Source: VXYK01 sp965214565
Lineage (GTDB): Bacteria > Actinomycetota > Acidimicrobiia > Acidimicrobiales > Aldehydirespiratoraceae
NCBI GenBank assembly: GCA_965214565.1
Contig: OZ243951.1
Coordinates: 2,728,001 to 2,792,000, forward strand
Reading direction: 5' to 3'
DNA length: 64,000 nt
The notes below the pieces were generated by a model, which had not been told where the DNA came from, did no database searches, and saw only the letters and a program-made list of their open reading frames with translations. Positions within the stretch are counted from its first letter, which is position 1; the number at the start of each line of letters is the position of its first letter. The position numbers were made by a program, and so were the translations under genes. This document shows, piece by piece, positions 8,732-17,743 of this stretch.

Positions 8732-9933
8732 GAGCCGCCGGACCCGTCACGCGACAAGCCCGCTCTTCGCAGTCACGCTCGTCACAGGCAAAGGCCCCTG
8801 CCCAACTGCGGCCAGTGCCTTCGAAAGCAGGACAGCACTCCCTGTTGTTCATCTCGTTGCTGGTGATGGTCAGCACGCTGGTTGTGCTGGGTCTGGTTAT
8901 GGTGCTTTCGGCGTCGGCGGTCGTCAGCATCGAGCACAGTGGAAGCGCTTGGAGCAAGTTCAGCCGCCAGGCGGCGTCCGCTTTAGTCGGGCTGATCCTG
9001 ATGTTCGTGATGATCCGCATCGACTACCACCATTGGCGCACCCTGATGGCGCCGGTGGTGGTCAGTTCACTGTTTCTGCTCTCTCTGCTGGCGGTCCCGG
9101 GCTTCGGGGTCAGCCAGAACAACGCAACTCGTTGGCTCGACCTCGGTGTCATCTCGTTCCAACCGTCCGAGGTTGCGAAACTGGGGTTGATCTTTTTTTC
9201 GGCGGACATCCTGTCGAGGCCGCGTCGTGACATCCGCAACGCCCGGAGCACGCTGGTTCCGGTCTTGGCCTGTACAACGTTGTTCGCCGTGCTGTTCATG
9301 TTGCAGCCCCATTTCGGCAACACCCTGATCCTCGGGATGATCGCGTTGTCGATGCTGTTCTGGGCGGGGACGTCGATTCGACTGTTGTCAGCCATGGCGT
9401 TTGTCGGGGTGTCGTTGGCAGGGCTCGTCGTCTGGAGCACTGCATGGCGCCGCCAACGGCTGTTGAGCGTTTTCGACCCTTGGAGCGACCCCGACGGCGC
9501 CAGCTTTCAACTGCTGCAGTCGCTTCACGCCATCACGGTCGGCGGAATCCGTGGGACGGGGCTCGGCGATGGATTGGCCAAATGGGGTTTCGTTCCCTAC
9601 GCGCACAGCGACTTCATCTTTGCGGTCATCGCCGAAGAACTGGGAATACTCGGAGCCGGCGCGGTGATCCTGCTTTATCTCGGAATCGGCGTCCTCGGCT
9701 CCGTTGTGGCTTTGAAGGCTCGCGACAAGTTCGGGATGCTGCTGGCGGCCGGGATCACGACATGGATCTTCGCTCAGGCTTTTCTCAACCTGGGCTCGGT
9801 GATGGGAATAGTCCCAACTGTCGGCGTGACGCTTCCGTTGTTGTCGCACGGCGGGACTTCGCTGGTGGTGATGATGGCGACCACTGGGATCCTGCTCAAC
9901 GTCGCTCGCCAGAGTCGGAGAGGCGATCGATGA
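8728..9933 (+). CDS. ftsW: SEDS-family peptidoglycan polymerase FtsW
   Basis: 401 residues with about ten membrane helices after a roughly 40-residue hydrophilic N-terminus. SEDS motifs are visible: NNATRWLDLG with FQPSEVAKLG, the HSDFIFAVIAEELG motif including the essential acidic residue, and the late PLLSHGGTSL segment. FtsW polymerises glycan strands at the septum together with FtsI from the same operon. It overlaps murD and murG by four bases. Confidence 0.95.
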   Translation: MRAAGPVTRQARSSQSRSSQAKAPAQLRPVPSKAGQHSLLFISLLVMVSTLVVLGLVMVLSASAVVSIEHSGSAWSKFSRQAASALVGLILMFVMIRIDYHHWRTLMAPVVVSSLFLLSLLAVPGFGVSQNNATRWLDLGVISFQPSEVAKLGLIFFSADILSRPRRDIRNARSTLVPVLACTTLFAVLFMLQPHFGNTLILGMIALSMLFWAGTSIRLLSAMAFVGVSLAGLVVWSTAWRRQRLLSVFDPWSDPDGASFQLLQSLHAITVGGIRGTGLGDGLAKWGFVPYAHSDFIFAVIAEELGILGAGAVILLYLGIGVLGSVVALKARDKFGMLLAAGITTWIFAQAFLNLGSVMGIVPTVGVTLPLLSHGGTSLVVMMATTGILLNVARQSRRGDR

Positions 9934-11123
9934 AACGACCGGCGAAGAGTTCTGGACGTATCTGGGCTGTCGTAGCCGGGGGAGGGACGGGCGGTCACGT
10001 TGTCCCTGGACTCGCTATTGCCGAGCAGATTGTGGCGCGTTGCGACCGCATTGAGGCGGTGCACTACCTGGGTAGTCGCCGAGGACTTGAAACCACCGTC
10101 GTCCCCGAAGCAGGGTTCACGTTGACGGCTCTGCGGGGTCGGGGCATCGCCCGTAGGTTCACGATCAGCAACATCGCAGCGGTGATCGGGCTCTGCGCGG
10201 CAATCATCGAGGCCGTGGTCCGGATGGCACGGTGGCGTCCGGCAGTGGTGGTCGGACTCGGCGGTTTTGCATCAGTCCCCGGTGTGGTGGCGGCAGTCGT
10301 CTGGCGGGTGCCGTTGGTGGTGGCCGAACAGAACGCCGTGCCGAGTGCTGCCAACCGGATGGGGGCGAGGTTCGCCAAGGCCGCTGCGGTCCCGTTCGCT
10401 GAGGTAAACCTCCCCAGGGCGGTCTGGACCGGCAACCCGGTTCGTTCTGCGGTCGTCGGAGTCGACCGTTCCGACGGTCGAGACGAGGCTTGTCAACGGC
10501 TCGGCGTCGACCCAAAGCGGAAGTTCCTGTGCGTCTTTGGGGGCTCGTTGGGCGCTCGTAGGATCAACGAGGCGCTATTTGATGCTCTCGAGCACGCACA
10601 GCAGCGCGAAGATCTAACCATTCGCCAGATCACCGGAAAACGCGACTACGCCGAGTTCGTCGAGCGCTTCAACGAGCGTGCCCAAAGCGACTCCGAATCT
10701 CCTCTCACCTACCACCTCGACAGCGGGGTGGTCCTGCAACTAGTCGAGTTCGAACAGGACATGGCGGCGGTCTATGCGGCCAGCGATCTTCTGGTCTGCC
10801 GTGCTGGTGCGAGCACTGTGGCGGAACTGACAGTTGCAGGGGCGCCGGCAATTCTCGTGCCGTTCCCTGCAGCGACCGGTGACCACCAGAGCGCCAACGC
10901 TCGTATTCTCGGGGAATCGAACGCGGCGAGGGTCGTGCCCGACAGTGAGCTCAACGGTGAGCGGCTCTATTGCGAGGTCAATGAACTGCTCGGTGATGAG
11001 CGGCAACTGGCCGCCATGTCGGCTGCTGCCAGAACGCACGGACGAGCGGACGCAGCGCAGGCGGTCGTCGATCTGCTCGAGCGCCACGCCAAGCGGCCAC
11101 TGGAACGCGGAGGCGGCTCATGA
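9930..11123 (+). CDS. murG: UDP-N-acetylglucosamine--lipid I GlcNAc transferase
   Basis: 397 residues. MurG makes lipid II at the inner face of the membrane. The first glycine loop GGGTGGH lies at residues 17-23, the second nucleotide-binding loop is FGGSLGARRIN, and the UDP-GlcNAc motif VCRAGASTVAEL is near the C-terminus, followed by PFPAATGDHQSANA. The open frame extends far upstream into ftsW. ATG 9930 is chosen because it gives the ATGA overlap with ftsW and a normal N-terminus. Confidence 0.96.
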   Translation: MKRPAKSSGRIWAVVAGGGTGGHVVPGLAIAEQIVARCDRIEAVHYLGSRRGLETTVVPEAGFTLTALRGRGIARRFTISNIAAVIGLCAAIIEAVVRMARWRPAVVVGLGGFASVPGVVAAVVWRVPLVVAEQNAVPSAANRMGARFAKAAAVPFAEVNLPRAVWTGNPVRSAVVGVDRSDGRDEACQRLGVDPKRKFLCVFGGSLGARRINEALFDALEHAQQREDLTIRQITGKRDYAEFVERFNERAQSDSESPLTYHLDSGVVLQLVEFEQDMAAVYAASDLLVCRAGASTVAELTVAGAPAILVPFPAATGDHQSANARILGESNAARVVPDSELNGERLYCEVNELLGDERQLAAMSAAARTHGRADAAQAVVDLLERHAKRPLERGGGS

Positions 11124-12502
11124 CCGTCCGGCTCAGCAGCGCGCGCCGGATCCACCTCATCGGAGTCGGCGGTGCCGGGATGGGCGCGATCGCTTCGGTA
11201 CTTGCAGCCATGGGCCATGAGGTTTCAGGAAGTGACCTCAAGGAAGGACTCATCGTTGAACGTCTCCGTGCCGAGGGCATCAAGGTGACGATCGGCCATA
11301 ACCGGACGAACCTCGCCGAGGCGGAACTGGTGGCGATCAGCAGCGCGATTCCAGAACACAACCCGGAGTTGCGGGCGGCTCGCGAATCAGGGATCGAAGT
11401 GCTCCGCCGTTCGGACCTGTTGCCGGCCATCTCCGCACAGAGGCGAACCATCGCCGTCGCTGGCACCCATGGTAAGACCACAACCGCCTCGATGCTGTCG
11501 ATGGTGCTGAGCGAAGCGGGACTTCAACCGTCTTTCATCATCGGCGGAGACATCAATGAGATCGGCTCGGGTGCGGTCTGGGGTGACGGCGAGTGGATCG
11601 TTGTCGAGGCCGACGAGAGCGATCGCACGTTCCTCTCGTTGGACGCAGAAGTAGCGGTGGTCACCAACGTCGAATCCGACCATCTCGAGACCTATGGCGG
11701 AGACCCCGCTGCGCTATACGCCGCTTTCGCTGAGTTCGCCGACGGGGCCTCGAACTGTGTCATGTGCGCCGACGACCCGGGCACCGCTGGGTTGGCACAA
11801 CGAACGGGGGCAGTGACTTATGGAATCGACCCCGCCGCGGACTACCGACTAGTGGACGTCGTCACGAGCCGCGCATCGGTCTCGTTCTCGTTGAAGCACC
11901 GCCAAGAGCGCCTGGTCAGCGTGGTTCTGCCGACGCCGGGACTGCACAATGCCCGCAACGCTGCAGCTGCGGTCGTAGCCGCTCTGGAGATTGGAGCACC
12001 GGTCGATGCTGCAAGTAGAGCCTTGTCCCGCTTCGGGGGCGTGGCACGACGCTACGAGTTTCGGGGCGAAGGCGCAGGGGTCACCTTCGTCGATGACTAT
12101 GCGCATCTTCCAGCCGAGATCGAGGCTGCCCTGGCCGCAGCAGGCGACGGAGACTGGAAACGGATCGTGGCGGTGTTCCAACCGCACCGCTACAGCCGGA
12201 CCGCCGCATTGGCCAAGGACTTCGCGGACGCCTTCGAGCTAGCTGACGAGGTTGTGGTCACCGACATCTATTCTGCGGGTGAGACTCCACGCCCGGGGGT
12301 CACAGGAAAGCTCGTTGTGGACGCCGTGCTTGACGCCCACCCCGAGACTCGCATCGGCTATGTCGCCCGTCTCGGCGACGTCGCGCAGCGACTCGTGGAA
12401 CAGCTCAGAGCAGGTGACCTCTGCTTGACACTGGGAGCCGGTGACTTGACCAGTGTCCCCGACGCTGTGCTTGAACGCCTGCGAACTTCTGAGGTGCCAT
12501 GA
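11120..12502 (+). CDS. murC: UDP-N-acetylmuramate--L-alanine ligase
   Basis: 460 residues. The N-terminal Rossmann domain begins IHLIGVGGAGMGAIA. The ATP loop GTHGKTT (residues 115-121), with His in place of the Asn of other Mur ligases, is typical of MurC, and EADESDRTFL and NVESDHLE follow. The C-terminal domain contains DDYAHLP and FQPHRYSR, both MurC hallmarks. It overlaps murG and murB by four bases. Confidence 0.97.
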   Translation: MTVRLSSARRIHLIGVGGAGMGAIASVLAAMGHEVSGSDLKEGLIVERLRAEGIKVTIGHNRTNLAEAELVAISSAIPEHNPELRAARESGIEVLRRSDLLPAISAQRRTIAVAGTHGKTTTASMLSMVLSEAGLQPSFIIGGDINEIGSGAVWGDGEWIVVEADESDRTFLSLDAEVAVVTNVESDHLETYGGDPAALYAAFAEFADGASNCVMCADDPGTAGLAQRTGAVTYGIDPAADYRLVDVVTSRASVSFSLKHRQERLVSVVLPTPGLHNARNAAAAVVAALEIGAPVDAASRALSRFGGVARRYEFRGEGAGVTFVDDYAHLPAEIEAALAAAGDGDWKRIVAVFQPHRYSRTAALAKDFADAFELADEVVVTDIYSAGETPRPGVTGKLVVDAVLDAHPETRIGYVARLGDVAQRLVEQLRAGDLCLTLGAGDLTSVPDAVLERLRTSEVP

Positions 12503-13509
12503 CCGCTCCGGGTGTCTCCAATGATACCGGCGGCCCTGCGAGCGGGGAGGCGGTGAGCAGCGTTGTGGCCCGAGCACTGCTCTCAAGCCGGTTGTCGCCG
12601 AAGACTCGGATCGGTGTACCGCTCGGCCCGTTCACCAGCTACCGTGTCGGTGGTCCTGCTTCGGCACTCGTGGTAGTCGACAACCGCGATGAACTCGCTG
12701 AGTTTTGCGAGGTTCTTGGGAGTGCGCGCGGGGGCGCCGAGACCCCGGTTGCGGTGATAGGCAGAGGATCCAACCTTTTGGTGAGCGACGACGGCTTTGC
12801 CGGAGTGGTGATAATTCTCGGTGGAAGCTTCGGCGAGATCAGCATCGTCGGGTCGACAGTTGTGGCGGGCGGGGCCGCCAAGTTGCCAGTGGTCGCCCGC
12901 GCCTCGGTCAATGCGGCACTGACCGGCTTCGAGTGGGCTGTCGGAGTTCCCGGGTCAGTTGGGGGAGCAGTTCGAATGAACGCCGGGGGGCACGGTGCTG
13001 AGATAAAGGACTCCCTGGTCGCTGCTGAGTTGGTCGACCTGCGCAACGGTTATCCGCTCAGCCGCTCCAACGAAGACTTGGTTTTCGGATATCGCACTTC
13101 GTCGGTGAGAGCAACCGAGTTGGTGCTGGAGGCCCGCTTCGAGTTGAGTCCAGGAGCGGTCGCCGATGGCAGGTCCATGCTGGCAGAGATCGTGGCGTGG
13201 CGGAGGACCAATCAACCAGGCGGCCAGAATGCGGGTTCGGTATTCACCAATCCCGTTGGTGACAGTGCCGGCAGGCTCATCGAGTTGGCCGGGGCCAAAG
13301 GCCTGCGGATCGGTACCGCCGAGGTGTCACAGAAGCACGCGAACTTTATTCAAGCCGACGAGAACGGGCGTGCCGCCGACATCCTGTCGTTGATGAGGGA
13401 GATGCAACGTCGGGTGTTGGAGAGTCATGGAGTCGAGCTCGTGCTCGAAACGCAACTGCTGGGCTTCGATGGCCTTGACGGCGACACCGACGAGGCCGAC
13501 AGCCGATGA
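12499..13509 (+). CDS. murB: UDP-N-acetylenolpyruvoylglucosamine reductase
   Basis: 336 residues of the FAD-dependent MurB fold. The FAD domain contains VIGRGSNLLVSD and GVPGSVGGAVRMNAG, and the substrate domain contains AGSVFTNP with the catalytic Ser and the C-terminal LVLETQLLG with the catalytic Glu. It reduces the enolpyruvyl group to form UDP-MurNAc with NADPH. About 35 extra residues precede the usual THTSY-like start (here PFTSYRVGG). ATG 12499 overlaps murC by ATGA. Confidence 0.95.
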   Translation: MTAPGVSNDTGGPASGEAVSSVVARALLSSRLSPKTRIGVPLGPFTSYRVGGPASALVVVDNRDELAEFCEVLGSARGGAETPVAVIGRGSNLLVSDDGFAGVVIILGGSFGEISIVGSTVVAGGAAKLPVVARASVNAALTGFEWAVGVPGSVGGAVRMNAGGHGAEIKDSLVAAELVDLRNGYPLSRSNEDLVFGYRTSSVRATELVLEARFELSPGAVADGRSMLAEIVAWRRTNQPGGQNAGSVFTNPVGDSAGRLIELAGAKGLRIGTAEVSQKHANFIQADENGRAADILSLMREMQRRVLESHGVELVLETQLLGFDGLDGDTDEADSR

Positions 13510-14321
13510 CAACCGTCACCAAGATAGATCCCCGGCTCCGTGCCCGACGTGGTGCGGTTCGTCGAGCCGAAGGCAGGCGCCGATTGCACTTCATTCTCGT
13601 CGGCGTCGCGATCCTGGGACTGATATTCGCTGGTTGGGCGGCGCTCCGTTCGCCGTTGTTGGACCTCGACCATATCGAGATCAACGGTCTCGGACCGTCG
13701 CGACTCACCGAGGTGTCACAAACCATCGGACTGGAGCGGGGCACTTCGCTCAAAGACATCGAACCGGCGCTGATCGAAGCCGATCTTGAAGCACTCCCTT
13801 GGGTACTGCGTGCCGACGTTGAGAAGTCCTGGCCGAACACCGTGCGTGTCGAAGTGGTTGAACGCACCGCCGTGGCGAGGTTGGCCGGGCCCGCGGGTCG
13901 CGTCGTGGTTGTGGACGCGACGGGCACAGTGATGGCCGAGGGCGGGTCCGCATTCCAAGGACTGCCGCGGATCTCTTTGGCGAGCAGCGCTGAACTGGGC
14001 GCGGTCGAACCTGATGCGCTGCCTGGACTCGGGTTGATCGAGGTGCTTCCCGACGACCTTGCAAGGTGGGTTGAAGCGATCACCTACAGGCGAGGCGCCT
14101 CTGAAGGGGCCAGGGGAGTGGTTGGGATCGATCTTGTCGGGGAGGCTGAGGCTCACCTCGGTGAACCCACGATGTTGAGCGACAAGGTTCAAGCCTTGAG
14201 ATCGGTGCTCAACGGGGTCGACCTTACCTGTGTTCGCAATATTGATGTCGCTGTCCCCGATTTCCCGACGGTAAAGCGGGACCCGGTATGTGCTGCCCTG
14301 GCTGGAATACAGAGTCGATGA
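13506..14321 (+). CDS. ftsQ: cell division protein FtsQ
   Basis: 271 residues. A basic cytoplasmic tail is followed by one membrane helix (about residues 31-50) and a POTRA domain with LDHIEINGLGPSRL and LPWVLRADVEKSWPNTVRVEVVER, the conserved FtsQ region. FtsQ links FtsL/FtsB to the divisome. It lies in the standard place before ftsZ and overlaps murB by four bases. Confidence 0.92.
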   Translation: MTTVTKIDPRLRARRGAVRRAEGRRRLHFILVGVAILGLIFAGWAALRSPLLDLDHIEINGLGPSRLTEVSQTIGLERGTSLKDIEPALIEADLEALPWVLRADVEKSWPNTVRVEVVERTAVARLAGPAGRVVVVDATGTVMAEGGSAFQGLPRISLASSAELGAVEPDALPGLGLIEVLPDDLARWVEAITYRRGASEGARGVVGIDLVGEAEAHLGEPTMLSDKVQALRSVLNGVDLTCVRNIDVAVPDFPTVKRDPVCAALAGIQSR

Positions 14322-14491
14322 CAACCGCGGCTACCACAACACCCGGCGAGCACCGCGCGGACGCGCTTCGCGAGCCCGGCGCGAAACTGGTCGACCGTCC
14401 GCGAAAATACGCGCTCTGTCGTATACCGTCATCGGTTGACCGTCAGCTGTTCGGTTCGATTCAGATTCATTTTTTTCGATTCAAGTTTTGA
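14318..14491 (+). other. 57-codon ORF overlapping ftsQ stop (doubtful)
   Basis: ATG 14318 overlaps the ftsQ stop as ATGA, the same coupling used by every other dcw gene here, and the frame runs to TGA 14491. The first half has GC-rich codon use like its neighbours, but the second half reads through the AT-rich ftsZ upstream region and gives improbable residues. No family is recognised. It may simply be a chance frame over the ftsZ leader. Confidence 0.2.
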
Positions 14492-14494
14492 GGA
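14436..14494 (+). promoter_or_regulatory. ftsZ upstream control region
   Basis: The 183-bp gap before ftsZ is the largest inside the dcw cluster. It holds a TTGACC -35-like element (14436-14441), two copies of TTCGATTCA at a 20-bp period (14455-14463 and 14475-14483), a T-run, and a GAGGA ribosome binding site (14490-14494) ten bases before ATG 14505. A separate ftsZ promoter is inferred; the -10 is unclear. Confidence 0.4.
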
Positions 14495-14504
14495 CAAATA
14501 CGCG

Positions 14505-15608
14505 ATGTCTCATCCGCAGAATTATCTGGCCGTCATCAAGGTGATAGGCGTTGGCGGTGGGGGCGTCAACGCTGTCAATCGGATGATCGACGCTGGATTG
14601 AAGGGCGTCGAGTTCATTGCCGCCAACACCGATGCACAAGCGCTGTTGATGAGCGATGCCGACGAGAAGATCGATATCGGCCGCGACCTGACCCGCGGCC
14701 TCGGTGCGGGCAGTGACCCGGAAGTCGGCCGCCTGGCCGCAGAGGCACACCTCGACGAGATACGCGAGTCGATCCGTGGAGCCGACATGGTTTTCATTAC
14801 CGCGGGTAAAGGAGGCGGGACTGGAACCGGTGCTGCGCCAGTGATAGCGGAACTCGCCAAGTCGGAGGGATCCCTCACGATCGGGGTTGTCACCCGGCCC
14901 TTCGCCTTCGAGGGACGCCGCCGCTCGGTTCAGGCGGAGGCCGGGATCCAAAAGCTGAAGGAGAAGGTCGACACACTTATCGTCATTCCCAACGACCGCC
15001 TGCTCACGGTTTCCGACACCAACACTTCGGTGCTCAACGCCTTCAAGATGGCAGACGAGATCCTGCTGCAAGGCGTTCAGGGCATCACCACGCTGATCAC
15101 CACACCAGGTCTGATCAACACCGACTTCGCTGACGTTCGTACCATCATGACCGACGCGGGCAGTGCCCTGATGGGAATCGGCCACGGCACAGGTGAAGGC
15201 CGAGCGGTGTCCGCGGCGCGTGATGCCATCTCCAGCCCACTGCTTGAGGCCTCGATCGAGAACGCCCGTGGAATTCTGCTCAACGTCAGCGGTGGGCCCG
15301 ACCTGGGTCTGCTGGAAGTCAACGAGGCGGCCGAGATCATTCACGCCGTCGCCCATCAAGACGCCAACATCATCTTCGGGACGGTTGTCGATGAAGAAAT
15401 GGGTGATGACGTGAGGGTCACGGTCGTCGCCGCCGGGTTCGACCGCTGGGACGATTCGCGCCCGACTGCGCACCAACCGGTCGGACCGGCCGACGCCCAC
15501 GCGTCCCAACCGACCGGCGACGTTCCGATTGCGGATGTCTTCGCCTCCTTCGGAGACGATGACCTCGATCTCGGAGACGAGTTCGATGTCCCATCCTTCT
15601 TGAGGTAA
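14505..15608 (+). CDS. ftsZ: cell division GTPase FtsZ
   Basis: 367 residues. The tubulin signature AGKGGGTGTG is at residues 100-109, with the N-terminal GVGGGGVNAVNRM loop and the T7-loop region NTDFADVRTIM. A short linker leads to the C-terminal peptide DEFDVPSFLR, the contact site for FtsZ partners such as SepF, which is encoded nearby. ATG 14505 is chosen over the longer frame (14436) because of its GAGGA site and family alignment. ftsA is absent, as usual in actinobacteria. Confidence 0.97.
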   Translation: MSHPQNYLAVIKVIGVGGGGVNAVNRMIDAGLKGVEFIAANTDAQALLMSDADEKIDIGRDLTRGLGAGSDPEVGRLAAEAHLDEIRESIRGADMVFITAGKGGGTGTGAAPVIAELAKSEGSLTIGVVTRPFAFEGRRRSVQAEAGIQKLKEKVDTLIVIPNDRLLTVSDTNTSVLNAFKMADEILLQGVQGITTLITTPGLINTDFADVRTIMTDAGSALMGIGHGTGEGRAVSAARDAISSPLLEASIENARGILLNVSGGPDLGLLEVNEAAEIIHAVAHQDANIIFGTVVDEEMGDDVRVTVVAAGFDRWDDSRPTAHQPVGPADAHASQPTGDVPIADVFASFGDDDLDLGDEFDVPSFLR

Positions 15609-15616
15609 GGCGGCGC

Positions 15617-16315
15617 GTGATTGAGCGCACGCTTCCCGCCGGTCCCGACTACCTTGTGCGTGTGCGCTGCTCAGAGCGTTGCGACGGGGATTTCGCCATA
15701 GACAGCGACCCTGACGAACTGGCTCGGGTGCGTGCGCGCCTAGTCCAAGGCCAATGGACCTGGCTCCAACAGGTCCATGGTGCGAACGTAGTCGTGGTAG
15801 ATGAACCCGGTGCACAGCGCGGCGCGGTGGCGGACGGATGCGTGACCGGCTGTATCGATGCGCGGTTGTCGGTTCAAACGGCTGACTGCGCGCCGTTGGT
15901 GCTTGCTTCGCAGGGTCTTGTGGCGTTGGTGCACGCAGGCTGGCGAGGAATCGTGGAGGGAGTGATCACCGCAACGTCTGACCTGTTGGGTGAGCTCGGA
16001 GGTGGGGAGACCCACGCGTTGTTGGGTCCTTGCATCGCAGCTGCAAATTATGAGTTCGGTGTCGCCGAGTTGGATCTCGTGGCGTCAGTGGCGGGGGACT
16101 GCGTGCGCTCGGCCACAGCTGACGGTCATTCGGCTCTTGATCTGGCTGCGGCAGTCCGGACGCAATGCGAGGACGCAGGGGTCGCTTCTTTCTCAGTTGT
16201 AGGCCCTCGCCACAGCTCCGCGCCCTTCGACACCTCCGAGGACCGCTGGTACTCCCACCGCTGTCGTGGCGAACAACAGCGTCAGGCAACGGTGGCCTGG
16301 CTGGAGAGGCGATGA
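15617..16315 (+). CDS. pgeF: purine nucleoside phosphorylase / laccase-domain protein (YfiH/PgeF family)
   Basis: 232 residues of the DUF152/YfiH family. Conserved metal-ligand motifs are present: QQVHGANV (His), TADCAPLVL (Cys) and LVHAGWRG (His). Members were named polyphenol oxidases but have been shown to act on purine nucleosides. It lies next to ftsZ and yggS, a common actinobacterial and firmicute order. GTG 15617 is eight bases after the ftsZ stop. The in vivo role here is inferred only. Confidence 0.88.
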   Translation: MIERTLPAGPDYLVRVRCSERCDGDFAIDSDPDELARVRARLVQGQWTWLQQVHGANVVVVDEPGAQRGAVADGCVTGCIDARLSVQTADCAPLVLASQGLVALVHAGWRGIVEGVITATSDLLGELGGGETHALLGPCIAAANYEFGVAELDLVASVAGDCVRSATADGHSALDLAAAVRTQCEDAGVASFSVVGPRHSSAPFDTSEDRWYSHRCRGEQQRQATVAWLERR

Positions 16316-16971
16316 CCGACGCAGATTCGATTCAGCGACGGCTGACGCAGGTCCGTGAGCGTATCTCGGCCGCGGGCGGGCAAAACGTTAGGATTGTGGC
16401 CGTCACCAAGGGCCACAGCATCGAGACGATGCAGTCCGCGATCGCTGCGGGGTGTAGCGACGTTGCGGAGAGCTATGCACAAGAGTTGCTGCACAAGAAT
16501 CAAGCGCTGCACAAACACGGTCGGACTCGAGCTCAGGTCCATTTCGTCGGAGGTCTGCAACGCAACAAGATTCGTAGGCTGGTCTCGATCGTCGACGTCT
16601 GGCAGTCCATTGACCGGTTTGAACTCGGCGAGGAACTGGCAAGGCGCTGCCCTTCTGCCGAAGCGATGGTCCAGGTGAACCTCTCTGGCGATGAGCACAG
16701 ACGAGGGTGCGGGCCCTCGGCGGCCCCCGAACTGGTGCAACGGTTGCAAGGACTGGGACTCAACGTTGTCGGACTGATGGGAATCGGCCCGATGGGCCAA
16801 CCAGAGGATGCTCGCAGAGTTTTTGCCCTGCTCCGTGGACTGGTCGATCAACTCGGCCTTGTCGAGTGTTCGATGGGGATGACCGCAGACCTCGAGGTCG
16901 CGGTGCAGGAGGGTTCCACAATGGTTCGGATAGGTACGGGCCTCTTCGGTCCACGCCCACAACAAAATTAG
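16312..16971 (+). CDS. PLP homeostasis protein YggS family
   Basis: 219 residues of the alanine racemase N-terminal-like TIM barrel without a racemase C-terminal domain. The PLP lysine is K33 in VAVTKGH. Further family motifs are AESYAQELL, FVGGLQRNKI and GMTADLEVAVQEGSTMVRIGT. It binds PLP and buffers the cellular B6 and keto/amino acid pools. ATG 16312 overlaps pgeF by four bases; a longer frame begins at 16165. The ftsZ-pgeF-yggS-sepF order supports the call. Confidence 0.92.
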   Translation: MTDADSIQRRLTQVRERISAAGGQNVRIVAVTKGHSIETMQSAIAAGCSDVAESYAQELLHKNQALHKHGRTRAQVHFVGGLQRNKIRRLVSIVDVWQSIDRFELGEELARRCPSAEAMVQVNLSGDEHRRGCGPSAAPELVQRLQGLGLNVVGLMGIGPMGQPEDARRVFALLRGLVDQLGLVECSMGMTADLEVAVQEGSTMVRIGTGLFGPRPQQN

Positions 16972-17114
16972 AGAACTGATCCACTATGCGGTGTTGTCGT
17001 GCTGATGGGCTGCTGTTCAATCCAGCGACTCGTCTGCCCGCCCCCGCTTAATCAGTCGTAATGATGCACCAGCGCGTGTCGTAGCGCTACATTTGCATGG
17101 GAAGGCAGGTGTTG

Positions 17115-17714
17115 ATGATGCTGAAGAAGGCGCTGTTCTACCTGGGACTCGGGTCCGACGAGGAATATGAGCAATACGACGACCGGGTCGCGGGCGGAGG
17201 ATTCCCCGGCGGTGGAGACGCAGCCCCCGGCGGTCCGTCGAACGTACCCGACACCAGACGAGGTCCCGGAAGTGCAACGGTGCGCCCGATCATGCCTTCG
17301 GGCACCTCCGACGCGACTGTTCGCCCGATCGCTCCGGTTGATGATTCGTTCCGCGGGAGTGGAACCGGTGGGCGGGTGCACTCGCCCGAGGCAGGGGAGT
17401 CAGCGGTTCGAATCGTGGACGACCCGCCGACTCGGCCCTCGACGGCGAATCCCCATACGGCTTCGCCGACGATCTTCGAAGAGGCCCCGCGTATCGGTGA
17501 GCGGCTCAAAGCGGGTCAGCCGGTGATACTGAACCTTCAGAACGCGGAGCGGAACATTCGACGTCGGCTTCTCGACTTCGCGAGCGGGGCGTGTTACGCC
17601 CTCGAGGGAAGGATGGAGCGGGTGGCCGATCAGGTGTTCCTGATAACGCCACCAGACGTCACGGTGCGTGGGATCGAGGACCCGGAATCGACTAGTGCGG
17701 GTGTCCCCGAATAG
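17115..17714 (+). CDS. sepF: cell division protein SepF
   Basis: About 199 residues. The start MMLKKALFYLGLG is the amphipathic membrane-binding helix of SepF, followed by an acidic, Gly/Pro-rich linker and a C-terminal DUF552 core with QPVILNLQNAE, RRLLDFASGACYAL and VFLITPPDV. SepF tethers FtsZ to the membrane in organisms lacking FtsA. ATG 17115 and 17118 both follow a GAAGGCAGG site; ATG 17097 is possible but has none. A TACATT hexamer (17088-17093) could be its -10. Confidence 0.92.
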   Translation: MMLKKALFYLGLGSDEEYEQYDDRVAGGGFPGGGDAAPGGPSNVPDTRRGPGSATVRPIMPSGTSDATVRPIAPVDDSFRGSGTGGRVHSPEAGESAVRIVDDPPTRPSTANPHTASPTIFEEAPRIGERLKAGQPVILNLQNAERNIRRRLLDFASGACYALEGRMERVADQVFLITPPDVTVRGIEDPESTSAGVPE

Positions 17715-17729
17715 GACATTGTGCTGTTC

Positions 17730-17743
17730 TACAATTTGAGGCA
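17730..17743 (+). promoter_or_regulatory. divIVA promoter -10, leaderless
   Basis: TACAAT (17730-17735) ends seven bases before the divIVA ATG at 17743, so transcription would begin at or next to the start codon. The only ribosome-site-like string, GAGG, is one base from ATG and too close to work. Confidence 0.5.

Noticed and set aside
9444..9929. Long upstream extension of the murG frame
   Set aside because: It lies wholly inside ftsW in another frame; ATG 9930 gives the family N-terminus.
14481..15815. 444-codon open frame on the minus strand opposite ftsZ
   Set aside because: It mirrors codon positions of ftsZ in high-GC DNA, has no recognisable domain and would extend into pgeF. Treated as a shadow frame.
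17081..17090. Perfect palindrome GTAGCGCTAC before sepF
   Set aside because: Too short to call an operator alone and no second copy was noticed; it may simply flank the -10.
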